From contig JAGLDA010000002.1 of assembly GCA_023145955.1 (NCBI GenBank), positions 1 through 43,071 of the forward strand: a stretch of 43,071 nucleotides of DNA. The letters are read 5' to 3'. The position numbers and the translations under genes are program-made. The notes beneath the pieces are model-generated. The model saw nothing but the letters and a program-made list of their open reading frames with translations, was not told the origin of the DNA and did not search any database. Every line of letters begins with the position of its first letter. The stretch's first letter is position 1. Source of the stretch: Bacteroidales bacterium (lineage in GTDB: Bacteria; Bacteroidota; Bacteroidia; Bacteroidales; UBA1556). Shown here in pieces: positions 35,744-43,071 of the stretch.

Positions 35744-36513
35744 AATTTTGTAATTTTATAAATGTATAATTTATGTTCATAGTCACTAATAATATATACT
35801 CTTTGGTGGGCAATATCTACTACAACACCTTCGGCTTTCTTATAATCTAAATCAAAACTTTGTTTCACTTTAGCATCTTTATCACAAAAGAATAGCTTTT
35901 TTGATTGGTCGCTAACAATCCATAAACTCTGGTCAGCATTATCGAAAAATATTCCCGAATAATCTTGAGCAAAATCTAATTGTTTTTCACTAATAATCCC
36001 ACTATCTATTTTCCATTTTATAAGCAACCCTGGCTCTCCTTCATTCAGAATATAGAAAATCTTATTACTAAAGTCGTAAGTAAGTCCCTCCAACCCCTTT
36101 TTATCAGAGCCTCTACTAATATCTATCTTATACGACTCTTGTTTTACCCCATTCACATTAAGCCTTATCAATTCAGACTCAGCTTCTTCTGCTATCCAAA
36201 TCTCATTACTATCTCTATTTATGGTAACACCTTCAGTATCATCACCAGAGTAGGGAAATTCAGATATTTTATTACCTTCTTTATCAACAACAAAGGCTTT
36301 ATTAGTACGGTCATCAACAATAATAAAATCAGTTTGATTTAATGCCCATGATAAACCTGAAGGCTCTGCAATATCCAATAGCTTAGAATCTATTAATTCA
36401 ATATTATATATTTTATTAGCATCCTTTCCTGGATCACTGGGGATAGCCTCGTCCTTATTACAAGAACTAAAAGCAAGTAAAGAAATGAAAATAATAATAA
36501 TTTGAAGTTTCAT
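35740..36513 (-). CDS. Beta-propeller lipoprotein, SdiA-regulated family
   Basis: A 257-residue exported lipoprotein. It starts at ATG 36513, because residues from there form a signal with a lipobox (LLAFSSC). The upstream ATG at 36561 gives a poor signal. The body shows repeated propeller blades: EPSGLSWALN, IIVDDRTNKAFVVD, DDTEGVTIN, IWIAEEAESELIRLN, GLEGLTYD, FYILNEGEPGLLIKWK and EGVVVDIAHQRVYIISD. This is the SdiA-regulated (phytase-like propeller) fold, some members of which may bind or hydrolyse phosphate esters, but no catalytic residues can be pointed to here. It overlaps copy B by four bases and is likely the first gene of an operon with both CYTH-like genes. Confidence 0.75.
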   Translation of the reverse strand: MKLQIIIIFISLLAFSSCNKDEAIPSDPGKDANKIYNIELIDSKLLDIAEPSGLSWALNQTDFIIVDDRTNKAFVVDKEGNKISEFPYSGDDTEGVTINRDSNEIWIAEEAESELIRLNVNGVKQESYKIDISRGSDKKGLEGLTYDFSNKIFYILNEGEPGLLIKWKIDSGIISEKQLDFAQDYSGIFFDNADQSLWIVSDQSKKLFFCDKDAKVKQSFDLDYKKAEGVVVDIAHQRVYIISDYEHKLYIYKITKL

Positions 36514-36665
36514 TGATGCTATATATAATATTGGTAAAGCATGTATACACTTTAAATACAAAGTATATATATACTAGCATTTTAAGACACATATTCTCTT
36601 TGCAACTCACAAATAGTTTGTAGTAGCTTTAGGAAAATATTCTGAAAAAAAATAACTATTAAAAG

Positions 36666-36700
36666 AAAGAATAAAGCAAGCATAACTTGCTTTATTCTTT
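36666..36700 (-). terminator. Terminator after the small lipoprotein gene
   Basis: AAAGAATAAAGCAAG (36666-36680) and its exact reverse complement (36686-36700) form a perfect 15-base stem with a five-base loop, just past the stop of the gene at 36709 on the minus strand. It is AT-rich, but length and position make a terminator likely. Confidence 0.75.
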
Positions 36701-36708
36701 AAAAATTA

Positions 36709-37296
36709 TTACTTAGCAGTTTGAACTGTTAAATCAGACCATAGAGCTGAATCATCTTTAAAATCATCAGAACCATCTGAAGTACCACCACCAGGTGTAG
36801 TATCAACATATACACTATCAGTACTTCCATAATACCACTCATTATCAGCAGTAGAAATACGAACATAGAAAGTAACTTTCGTTCCTTCATCACTTGTATT
36901 ACCTGTTACATTTCCATCTTTATCTTCAGCATTAATATCTTTAAGATCAACAGTAACTCCTGATTGAGTAAATGAAGCATCATCTTCACCTTTTACTTTG
37001 TTACCTTTAACATATTCAGCTGTTTCTCTTACATCAAAATATACTCTTGCCTCTGTAATTGCACCATCTACTGCATCACTATATACTATAACGATATCTT
37101 CAGCAGAAGGTGTTGGATTAGATGGGAAAGTGATTTTAGATACAGGTCCATCACTAAAAGTTAAATCAGTAGTTACAACAGCATCATAAGATTTACTTGG
37201 ATCTGTAGGTGCTGGCTCTTCATCTTTGTTACATGAAACCGTTGCCATCATAGCAATTACTGCTAAACTTCCTAAAAAATACTTGATTTTTTTCAT
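36709..37296 (-). CDS. Small lipoprotein of unknown function
   Basis: A 195-residue lipoprotein. The signal ends in a lipobox ATVSC (Cys22), followed by an acidic, Pro-rich linker (NKDEEPAPTDP). The mature part is one strand-rich domain (about 40-165), e.g. VVTTDLTFSDGP, EDIVIVYSD, TEARVYFDV and KVTFYVRIS, like an Ig-type fold, and ends in a Gly/Ser/Asp linker plus ALWSDLTVQTAK. No family is recognised. Nearly all charge is acidic, typical of a surface-exposed Bacteroidota lipoprotein. It follows the porin gene by 88 bases on the same strand and could be its partner. Confidence 0.65.
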   Translation of the reverse strand: MKKIKYFLGSLAVIAMMATVSCNKDEEPAPTDPSKSYDAVVTTDLTFSDGPVSKITFPSNPTPSAEDIVIVYSDAVDGAITEARVYFDVRETAEYVKGNKVKGEDDASFTQSGVTVDLKDINAEDKDGNVTGNTSDEGTKVTFYVRISTADNEWYYGSTDSVYVDTTPGGGTSDGSDDFKDDSALWSDLTVQTAK

Positions 37297-37384
37297 TGTT
37301 TTGTTTGTTTAAATTATTAATGTTTAAATTGTTAAAATATTACTGTATTAAATTATATAAAATCTTAAAGAAATATCAAATTCC

Positions 37385-38776
37385 CTAGAAATCGACTTCA
37401 ATTCTCAATTGAATAAATCCAAACTGCTCACCAGGTGTCCCTTGAGTTGCATCAACTTTAGACCAGTCTTTTGTAGGATCTCCATTTACATCATTGCCAA
37501 TATATAGCTTATCCTTACCATTTGCATATCTATCATGGTCAGCATAAGTATAGTTTAGCATCATTTTTACGTTAGAATTTATGTGGTAATTAACACCTGC
37601 AGTATAAGCATTAGCTCCACCACCATATATTTTGGCATCAAAATCATTAAGGTTAAGATAATCATAACGTAGTGCTAATTCAATATCACCCCAATCACGG
37701 CCTCTCTTAACTCTTGTAAATTCTCCTTCACTAGAATTATATTGGTAACGACCACCAAAAATCAACCAACCTACTTGTGCATAAGTTCCTTCGGCAGTAG
37801 TAGCAGTAATTCCTTTTACACCATTCAAATCGGTACCTGATAAACTAGATGTCATATACTCTGATTGGAACATAAAGTTTTTCCAAGCTCCTACCAATTC
37901 AAAACCCATTAGCGAACGAGTTTCTACATTAAAGATATCATCAGTATCTAGGTATTTTTTACGATTAATATTTGATATTGTGCGAGTACTATGACGAAAT
38001 GAAGTTGGGCTCTCCCAAGATGTTTTTGGTGTACGGTATGAATATGAACCTCCAACATGAAGAATCATCTCTTTAGATTCCATTGGTAAACGCAATACTG
38101 CACGTGTAGTCCAGCTATAACCTTCGTCCATTCCCATATCCTTATTATGATCTTTAGAAAAAGTTACTTCTTCGGCATCACCCAAATCAGCAAAATGAAT
38201 TCCACTATAGATCAACCAATACTTATCATATTTACGAGCTTGAATACCAATATGACGCGAAGGAGCAAATTTATTTGCTAATGAACGCTCAATAAAAGAT
38301 ACATAACGAGAAGTCGTTACCGATTCCATAGAGAACGATTCCTTAAAGTTTCCAACACGGAAACTCAAATTTTTCTTCCATCCTTTTTTCTCAGTAAAAC
38401 GATATCCAATAATCATATCTTTCATCTCAATTGCCGATCCAGCAAAATCTAAATCAATCTCTCCATACCAGTTCTCATGTAGTATAGCTTTTATTGCAAA
38501 GCGTGCACGACGAATAGTTACTCCATTACCAATTGGGTTATAAGTATCTTTATCGAAAAAGTAAGCTCCATCAACATATACACGGTTATCTAACCATAGT
38601 TTATAATTATGATCATCACTTTCAAAAGTTAATATACCTTCACGGTCTTCAGGATTCAATGGGTGACGCTCAACCACAACTCCGTACTGATTAGTAGTTA
38701 CATACGACGTATCATGTTGAGCAAAAATACTCATTGACAATGCCACAAATAATAATAGAATAGTAATTTTTCTCAT
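37385..38776 (-). CDS. Porin_O_P-family outer-membrane porin
   Basis: A 463-residue outer-membrane porin related to OprO/OprP (phosphate/polyphosphate-selective in Pseudomonas). A signal peptide (ending SIFAQ) is followed by a 16-strand-type barrel. Family markers: LWLDNRVYVDGAYFF, the RRARFAIKAIL strand, WYGEIDLDFAG, FRVGNFKESFSME, TSRYVSFIERS (constriction region), GGRYQYN, and a final aromatic (RIEVDF). The basic residues in the constriction would suit anions. Phosphate selectivity is not shown by sequence alone; many Bacteroidota members are general or uncharacterised. A near-match -7 box is at 38827-38834. Confidence 0.85.
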   Translation of the reverse strand: MRKITILLLFVALSMSIFAQHDTSYVTTNQYGVVVERHPLNPEDREGILTFESDDHNYKLWLDNRVYVDGAYFFDKDTYNPIGNGVTIRRARFAIKAILHENWYGEIDLDFAGSAIEMKDMIIGYRFTEKKGWKKNLSFRVGNFKESFSMESVTTSRYVSFIERSLANKFAPSRHIGIQARKYDKYWLIYSGIHFADLGDAEEVTFSKDHNKDMGMDEGYSWTTRAVLRLPMESKEMILHVGGSYSYRTPKTSWESPTSFRHSTRTISNINRKKYLDTDDIFNVETRSLMGFELVGAWKNFMFQSEYMTSSLSGTDLNGVKGITATTAEGTYAQVGWLIFGGRYQYNSSEGEFTRVKRGRDWGDIELALRYDYLNLNDFDAKIYGGGANAYTAGVNYHINSNVKMMLNYTYADHDRYANGKDKLYIGNDVNGDPTKDWSKVDATQGTPGEQFGFIQLRIEVDF

Positions 38777-38826
38777 AATTTATAGTTTAATTTATAATAA
38801 TAATTTCCTAATTAATTTTGTAATAG

Positions 38827-38834
38827 CAAAAGTC
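38827..38834 (-). promoter_or_regulatory. Near-match -7 box for the porin gene
   Basis: The minus strand reads GACTTTTG followed by C, one base off TANNTTTG, 51 bases before the porin start codon. Confidence 0.3.
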
Positions 38835-38903
38835 ATTAAAAAAAGTACATGAAAAATCATTTAGACCTCTACAATAACACTACAATTATTATGGGGTTAT
38901 TTA

Positions 38904-39377
38904 TTATATTTCTCTAATAAACTCACTAAGGTTAGCTCTACTACTAAGTTGCATTTTTTTTCGAAGTCGGTAGCGGTTCATTTCAACACTTTTACTTGAG
39001 ATGTTAAGTATTGATGAAATCTCTTTTGAGGAAAGGTCTAGCCTTATCAAACTACATAAGCGAATTTCTTTGGCCGATAATTTTGGGTATTTTTCTTTTA
39101 GAGAAGAATAAAAAAGCTCATTATTCTCCTGTACATATAGCTGAAAAGTATCTCTGTCCTTATCAAGCTGCAATGTTTCTCTAATCATATTATGAAGTTC
39201 AAATAGCTCTTTATAGCAAACTTCAAATTTAGGATTTGCTCTAAACAATTCTATCTTTCGGCTAAGCTTTATTAAAGAATCATTTTTTTGAATGATATTT
39301 AAAGCCATATCAATAGCCTCAGAACTATTTTCTGATATATTACTATTGTTTACTAAATTCGAACTTTTATCCATCAT
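38904..39377 (-). CDS. Stand-alone LuxR-type HTH regulator
   Basis: A 157-residue cytoplasmic regulator that equals the cytoplasmic part of the TPR/LuxR regulator at 505-2253 without its TPR and membrane parts. A coiled-coil N-terminal half (about 20-95) leads to the helix-turn-helix (LSAKEIRLCSLIRLDLSSKE, then SVEMNRYRLRKKMQLSSR, about 98-157). With no receiver or ligand domain it may be activated through protein contact, or be the output half of a split system. Targets are unknown; the porin gene on the same strand and the EF-hand/KCG lipoprotein gene on the other strand are its neighbours. A TATATTTG box (39386-39393) lies only nine bases before the first ATG. Confidence 0.78.
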   Translation of the reverse strand: MMDKSSNLVNNSNISENSSEAIDMALNIIQKNDSLIKLSRKIELFRANPKFEVCYKELFELHNMIRETLQLDKDRDTFQLYVQENNELFYSSLKEKYPKLSAKEIRLCSLIRLDLSSKEISSILNISSKSVEMNRYRLRKKMQLSSRANLSEFIREI

Positions 39378-39385
39378 TATTAATG

Positions 39386-39393
39386 CAAATATA
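39386..39393 (-). promoter_or_regulatory. -7-like box before the stand-alone regulator
   Basis: The minus strand reads TATATTTG followed by C, matching TANNTTTG, nine bases upstream of the first of two adjacent ATG codons. The implied leader is only a few bases. Confidence 0.35.
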
Positions 39394-39523
39394 GGTAATA
39401 TGCCTTAGTTATATTATGCCAACAAACAAATTTGTAATGATGTAAGTATTGAGTATTTAAGTAAATATAAAAAAAATACTTCAAACATGCTTATTATCAG
39501 TTTATTCGATAGAGTATAATGCA

Positions 39524-39531
39524 TACTTTTG
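39524..39531 (+). promoter_or_regulatory. -7 box for the EF-hand/KCG lipoprotein gene
   Basis: TACTTTTG, a full TANNTTTG match, 50 bases before the ATG at 39581. No ECF-like GTAA/CGAC pair is visible in this region, so the gene is probably driven by the housekeeping sigma factor. Confidence 0.5.
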
Positions 39532-39580
39532 AGCAATAGAATTTATCCATAAAAACAAATAGAAAACAAAAACTAGTATT

Positions 39581-40156
39581 ATGAAAATTAAAAAAATTAC
39601 AAATTTATTAAGCCTTTTTGCTGTAGTAGCATTATTGTCATTTGGCACAACTTCATGCATGAGCGAAACATCAGAAGTTAAAAAAGATATTGTTGTTGAT
39701 GAAGGAGCTACTGAGAAAAATGAAAGCAAATGTGGTGAAGGTAAATGTGGAGAAGGCAAGTGCGGTGGTACTGAAGCAACTGAGGAAAAAGTAGATCATT
39801 TTGCTACTGTGGATACAGATAATGATGGCTTTATTTCTAAAGAGGAGTTTGAAGTTCACGGTGCTGTTGAATTTGCTGAAAAAGATACTGATGGTGACGG
39901 TAGCCTTACTAAAGAAGGTTGCAAAATGTTTGACAAATTTAATACTGACGGTAATGATTTACTATCAAAAGAAGAATTTGTTGCAGGTCACTCATCTATG
40001 TTCGCTAAATTAGATAGCAATGGTGATAGCAAAATCACAAAAGAAGAGATGGAAGCATTTATGAATAATGCTCATGGAGAAACTACTGAAAAAGCTGAAA
40101 GCAAATGTGGTGAAGGTAAAACTGTAGAAACTGCTAAATGTGGTGGAGGGAAATAA
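39581..40156 (+). CDS. EF-hand lipoprotein flanked by KCG copper-peptide-like motifs
   Basis: A 191-residue lipoprotein (lipobox region FGTTSC, Cys26) with two KCG-motif blocks around a calcium-binding core. Block 1: ESKCGEGKCGEGKCGG (Cys51, 56, 61). Then four EF-hand loops: DTDNDGFISKEE (78-89, canonical), DTDGDGSLTKEG (102-113, Gly at position 12), NTDGNDLLSKEE (121-132, weak) and DSNGDSKITKEE (145-156). Block 2: ESKCGEGKTVETAKCGGGK (Cys175, Cys186). The motif pattern is that of the peptide at 29606-29962. EF-hand domains in HvfA-like proteins are known; modification here is unproven. A strong terminator follows. It could be a calcium-gated copper binder or a sequestration protein; this is inference. 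Confidence 0.8.
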   Translation: MKIKKITNLLSLFAVVALLSFGTTSCMSETSEVKKDIVVDEGATEKNESKCGEGKCGEGKCGGTEATEEKVDHFATVDTDNDGFISKEEFEVHGAVEFAEKDTDGDGSLTKEGCKMFDKFNTDGNDLLSKEEFVAGHSSMFAKLDSNGDSKITKEEMEAFMNNAHGETTEKAESKCGEGKTVETAKCGGGK

Positions 40157-40173
40157 ACCACTCAACATAAAGC

Positions 40174-40213
40174 AAAAAGCCAGATATTTATTATTAATAT
40201 CTGGCTTTTTTTT
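40174..40213 (+). terminator. Strong intrinsic terminator
   Basis: AAAAAGCCAGATATT (40174-40188) and its exact reverse complement (40196-40210) form a 15-base perfect stem with a seven-base loop, followed by a T-run to 40213. It closes the EF-hand gene. Confidence 0.9.
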
Positions 40214-40258
40214 ATACCACAAAATTTAAAAGACTATCTTAGTAAAAATTTATTATAT

Positions 40259-41974
40259 ATGTATATGTCAAAATTAACCTACTTATTACTCTTAATACTA
40301 GCCTCATTATCATCTTGTTATAATAACAATTTAAACAAAGAGGACATTTCTATTTCCATCATAGAAACCACAGATGTACATGGTAGTTTTTTCCCTTTTG
40401 ATTATGTACGAAACAAGCAACGTAAAGGAAGTCTCGCTTCAGTATATTCTTATGTCGATAGTTTAATGAATTATAGTAACAATATAGTATTATTGGATAA
40501 TGGTGATATTTTGCAAGGCACACCCGATGTATATTATGCCAATTATATAAGCAAGTCTACGATTCATTCTTTGAGTAAAATTATGAATTATATGAATTAC
40601 GATGCTGCATCAGTCGGCAATCATGATATTGAAGCTGGTCATGATGTTTATGATAAATATAATTCAGAATTAAACTTCCCATTACTAGCAGCAAATGCCA
40701 TTGATAGCAATACAAATACACCTTATTTTAAGCCATATACAATAATAGAGAAGCAAGGAATAAAAATCGCTGTTTTGGGATTAATAACTCCATCAATTCC
40801 CAAATGGCTACCTGAACATTTATGGACAGGAATGTATTTTGAAGATATGATAATTAGCGCACAAAAATGGGTAGCAGCTATTAAAAAAGCAGAGAATCCT
40901 GATTTAATTATTGGGCTATTTCATGCAGGTAATGATGCTACATATGGCGGTTCAGATACAGTGAGCGCTTTCAACGAAAACGCTAGTGTATTAGTCGCTC
41001 GGCAGGTAATTGGTTTTGATGCTATATTCACAGGTCATGATCATCATAAGCAAACATTTAGCGTTATAAATAAAGCTGGACAGAAGGTTCAGGTTTTAAA
41101 TGCAGGAGCGCATGCCCACAATGTTGCACAATTGGATATAAATCTTCATTGGGATAGTAAAAATAAGTCATATAAAAAAGAATTTAATTCTCATATTGTT
41201 TCTATGGAGAATATAGCTCCAAATACAGAATTTTTAAGCCATTTTTCAGAATGGATAAACAATTCTAAATCCTATACAGAGGAAGAGATTACTTCATTAA
41301 AAGATACAATATTTGCCAAAAATTCACTTTTATCACCAGCGCCATTTATCAATTTAATCCATCAAGCACAACTTGAATTATCAGGAGCAGATATTTCGTT
41401 CGCAGCGCCATTTTCTATCACTGCAGAACTTACTGAAGGTAAATTTACAAGAGCTGATTTATTTAATTTATATCGATACGAAAACTACTTATGTGTTATT
41501 AAGCTTAGTGGAAAAGAAATTAAACAATACCTAGATTATTCAATCGATTTATGGTTTGATAATAAACAGAATAAAGATGGAAATTACTTGCTATATGGCG
41601 ATAATATCAAATCTGCAAATTCTGGGTATTCACTAAAAAATCCTTACTATAATTTCGATTCAGGAGCAAGCTCTGACTCTTTAAATTTTAAGTATTTGGT
41701 AAATGTAATATCTGAAAAAGGAAATAGAATACAAATAATAACACCTAATTTTGATCTAAATAGAACATATAGCGTAGTACTAAATTCGTACCGAGCAAAT
41801 GGAGGTGGAGGACATTTACTTATTGGTGTTGGTCTAAATAAAGAAGAATTGAAAGCACGCAAAGTATATTGCACACAACAAGATTTCAGAAATCTACTTG
41901 GAGAATGGTTAAAGAAACAAGAACGACCTTTTTGGCCTAATGAATATAGAAATTGGGAGTTAGGAATAAATTAA
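40259..41974 (+). CDS. 5'-nucleotidase / 2',3'-cyclic nucleotide phosphodiesterase-family lipoprotein
   Basis: A 571-residue exported lipoprotein (lipobox LSSC, Cys20) that probably hydrolyses nucleotides in the periplasm or on the surface, releasing phosphate. The calcineurin-like metallophosphatase domain (about 30-260) has ETTDVHGSF (Asp39, His41), DNGDILQGTP (Asp80), VGNHDIEAG (Asn121-His122), FHAGND and TGHDHHK. The C-terminal 5'-nucleotidase domain (about 330-560) carries FAAPFSITAELTEG, FTRADLFNLYRYEN, an LSGKEIKQYLDYS strand and NSYRANGGGGHLL. CpdB-type and UshA-type members cannot be told apart confidently; length and the YRYENYL segment lean to the CpdB side. It may be co-regulated with the porin and permease genes, by inference. 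Confidence 0.88.
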   Translation: MYMSKLTYLLLLILASLSSCYNNNLNKEDISISIIETTDVHGSFFPFDYVRNKQRKGSLASVYSYVDSLMNYSNNIVLLDNGDILQGTPDVYYANYISKSTIHSLSKIMNYMNYDAASVGNHDIEAGHDVYDKYNSELNFPLLAANAIDSNTNTPYFKPYTIIEKQGIKIAVLGLITPSIPKWLPEHLWTGMYFEDMIISAQKWVAAIKKAENPDLIIGLFHAGNDATYGGSDTVSAFNENASVLVARQVIGFDAIFTGHDHHKQTFSVINKAGQKVQVLNAGAHAHNVAQLDINLHWDSKNKSYKKEFNSHIVSMENIAPNTEFLSHFSEWINNSKSYTEEEITSLKDTIFAKNSLLSPAPFINLIHQAQLELSGADISFAAPFSITAELTEGKFTRADLFNLYRYENYLCVIKLSGKEIKQYLDYSIDLWFDNKQNKDGNYLLYGDNIKSANSGYSLKNPYYNFDSGASSDSLNFKYLVNVISEKGNRIQIITPNFDLNRTYSVVLNSYRANGGGGHLLIGVGLNKEELKARKVYCTQQDFRNLLGEWLKKQERPFWPNEYRNWELGIN

Positions 41975-42001
41975 GAATTAGGTCCTGATAGCCATCGGTA
42001 T

Positions 42002-42072
42002 AGGAATGAAGAATTAGGAATGAAGAATTAGTTAATCATAAATTCTACATTCTTAATTTTCCATTCCTAATT
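42002..42072. repeat. 14-bp tandem repeat and inverted copy between convergent genes
   Basis: AGGAATGAAGAATT occurs twice in tandem (42002-42015, 42016-42029). An inverted copy of AATTAGGAATG lies at 42062-42072. A related piece (GAATTAGG) lies just after the previous gene's stop, at 41975-41982. The area joins two convergent genes and could fold into a bidirectional terminator. Confidence 0.6.
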
Positions 42073-42075
42073 AAT

Positions 42076-43071
42076 TTAATCAGCAAGATGCAAATCATGC
42101 CCCATGCGAGCTTGTTTAGTTTTCATATAAACGATATTATGCTTACTAGGAGGTATAATTAATGGCATAACCTCCACTATCTCTATACCATAAGAGCTTA
42201 AGCCAACTTTCTTAGTATGATTATTAGTGAGCAAGCGTATTTTTGTAGCATTAAGATCTCTAAGTATTTGCGCTCCAACACCATAATCTCTTTCATCGTC
42301 TTTAAAGCCAAGTTGTAGATTAGCATCAACAGTGTCAACTCCTTGCTCTTGTAGGTGATAAGCCTTAAGTTTATTTAGCAAACCTATGCCTCTACCCTCT
42401 TGATTCATATAAAGCACAATTCCTTTGCCTTCTTTTTCAATCATACGCATTGATTCGTGAAGTTGAGCACCACAATCGCATTTGCAACTTCCAAAAATAT
42501 CACCAGTAACACAGCTAGAGTGAACTCTTACTATTATTTCTTCATCATTTTCCCATTCGCCTTTTACCAATGCCAACTGAGGCTTATTGTCTGATAACTG
42601 CTTATAAGCATGAAGCATAAAATCACCATATTCAGTAGGCATAGTTACAACCTCTTCTTTAGAAATTGTAGTTTCGTTTTTTATACGATATGCAATCAAA
42701 TCTTTTATTGAAACCAATTTTAGTTTAAATTTATCTGCAATATCAAAAAGCTCAGGCAGGCGTGCCATAGAACCATCTTCGTTCATAATTTCGCAAATAA
42801 CGCCTGCTGGACTTTTTCCTGCCAAGCGGGCAAAATCGATAGCGGCTTCGGTATGACCAGCTCTACGAATTACACCATTATTTTTTGCCAATAAAGGAAA
42901 AATATGGCCAGGACGGCTAAACTGCTCTGCTTTACTTTTATCATCTGCCATTGCAATTAGAGTTTTGGCTCTATCGCCAGCAGAAATACCTGTAGTAACT
43001 CCATTGCCAAGCAAATCAATTGATACCGTAAATGCCGTTTCTTTGGGATCGGTATTTCTACCTACCATCAT
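42076..43071 (-). CDS. ribBA: RibBA (3,4-dihydroxy-2-butanone-4-phosphate synthase / GTP cyclohydrolase II), 5' end missing
   Basis: The fused enzyme that makes both precursors of riboflavin: RibB forms 3,4-DHBP from ribulose 5-phosphate and RibA opens GTP. Only 331 residues are in the window, cut by the window edge: the N-terminal RibB part with its metal and substrate motifs is off the end, and the ATG at the edge is internal. Visible RibB features are VGRNTDPKETAFTVS, GHIFPLLAKNNGVIRRAGHTEAAIDFARLAG and ICEIMNEDGSMAR. RibA shows the zinc cysteines in SSCVTGDIFGSCKCDCGAQL, NQEGRGIGLLNKL, and LLTNNHTKKVGL near the end. The C-terminus is complete (stop at 42076). Upstream regulation is outside the window. 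Confidence 0.95.
   Translation of the reverse strand: MMVGRNTDPKETAFTVSIDLLGNGVTTGISAGDRAKTLIAMADDKSKAEQFSRPGHIFPLLAKNNGVIRRAGHTEAAIDFARLAGKSPAGVICEIMNEDGSMARLPELFDIADKFKLKLVSIKDLIAYRIKNETTISKEEVVTMPTEYGDFMLHAYKQLSDNKPQLALVKGEWENDEEIIVRVHSSCVTGDIFGSCKCDCGAQLHESMRMIEKEGKGIVLYMNQEGRGIGLLNKLKAYHLQEQGVDTVDANLQLGFKDDERDYGVGAQILRDLNATKIRLLTNNHTKKVGLSSYGIEIVEVMPLIIPPSKHNIVYMKTKQARMGHDLHLAD

Noticed and set aside
38841..38858. AAGTACATGAAAAA-like sequence similar to the MITE end
   Set aside because: Only a partial match in AT-rich DNA, with no inverted partner or target duplication nearby.
39502..39759. Minus-strand open frame beginning with repeats of PSPH
   Set aside because: It is the reverse reading of the KCG repeat coding sequence and has no support of its own; the same applies to the minus-strand frame at 29770-29973.

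Overview
The window is low-GC DNA from a member of the Bacteroidota, probably class Bacteroidia; I would not name a genus. The evidence is a type IX secretion (T9SS) C-terminal sorting domain, TANNTTTG-type -7 promoter boxes placed about 17-22 bases before several start codons, very few Shine-Dalgarno sites, SdiA-regulated-type and Porin_O_P family proteins, and a RibBA fusion. I see no rRNA, tRNA, CRISPR array, phage or intact IS transposase.

Layout. 0.5-9.7 kb: a membrane TPR/LuxR-type regulator, then a small unknown protein and two secreted proteins: a tail-collar-like protein and a 1848-residue PKD/Ig adhesin-like protein with a triplicated 384-residue super-repeat. 10.1-13.0 kb: small membrane/envelope genes, a phosphate acyltransferase (ptb-like) and an orphan RseC-like protein. 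13.2-17.0 kb: a PorE-like protein without an OmpA domain, then phoH-purC. 17.0-26.2 kb, mostly minus strand: small membrane protein, mutL, rhomboid, DEAD-box helicase, then (past an HTH gene on the plus strand, a MITE-like element and a CsgG-like/barrel protein) a catalytically dead rhomboid and a membrane-anchored EEP phosphatase. 26.2-28.5 kb: a GMC oxidoreductase with its exported small subunit.

28.6-30.5 kb is the part I find most interesting: ECF sigma factor, zinc-finger anti-sigma factor, an exported Cys-Gly/Lys-rich peptide with KCGEGKCG motifs, and a DoxX-family membrane protein. This matches the order of copper-related HvfA/bufferin RiPP operons, but the MNIO (DUF692) maturase and its partner are absent from the window. 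A second protein with the same motifs, a lipoprotein with four EF-hand loops between two KCG segments, lies at 39.6 kb.

30.5-38.8 kb (minus strand) holds a possible phosphate/polyphosphate module: an unknown membrane protein, an SLC13 permease, a CYTH triphosphatase, two tandem divergent CYTH-like proteins, a beta-propeller lipoprotein, a small lipoprotein and a Porin_O_P porin. A stand-alone LuxR-type regulator, the EF-hand/KCG lipoprotein, a 5'-nucleotidase lipoprotein and the 3' part of ribBA complete the window. The functional link between these genes is inference from content and order.
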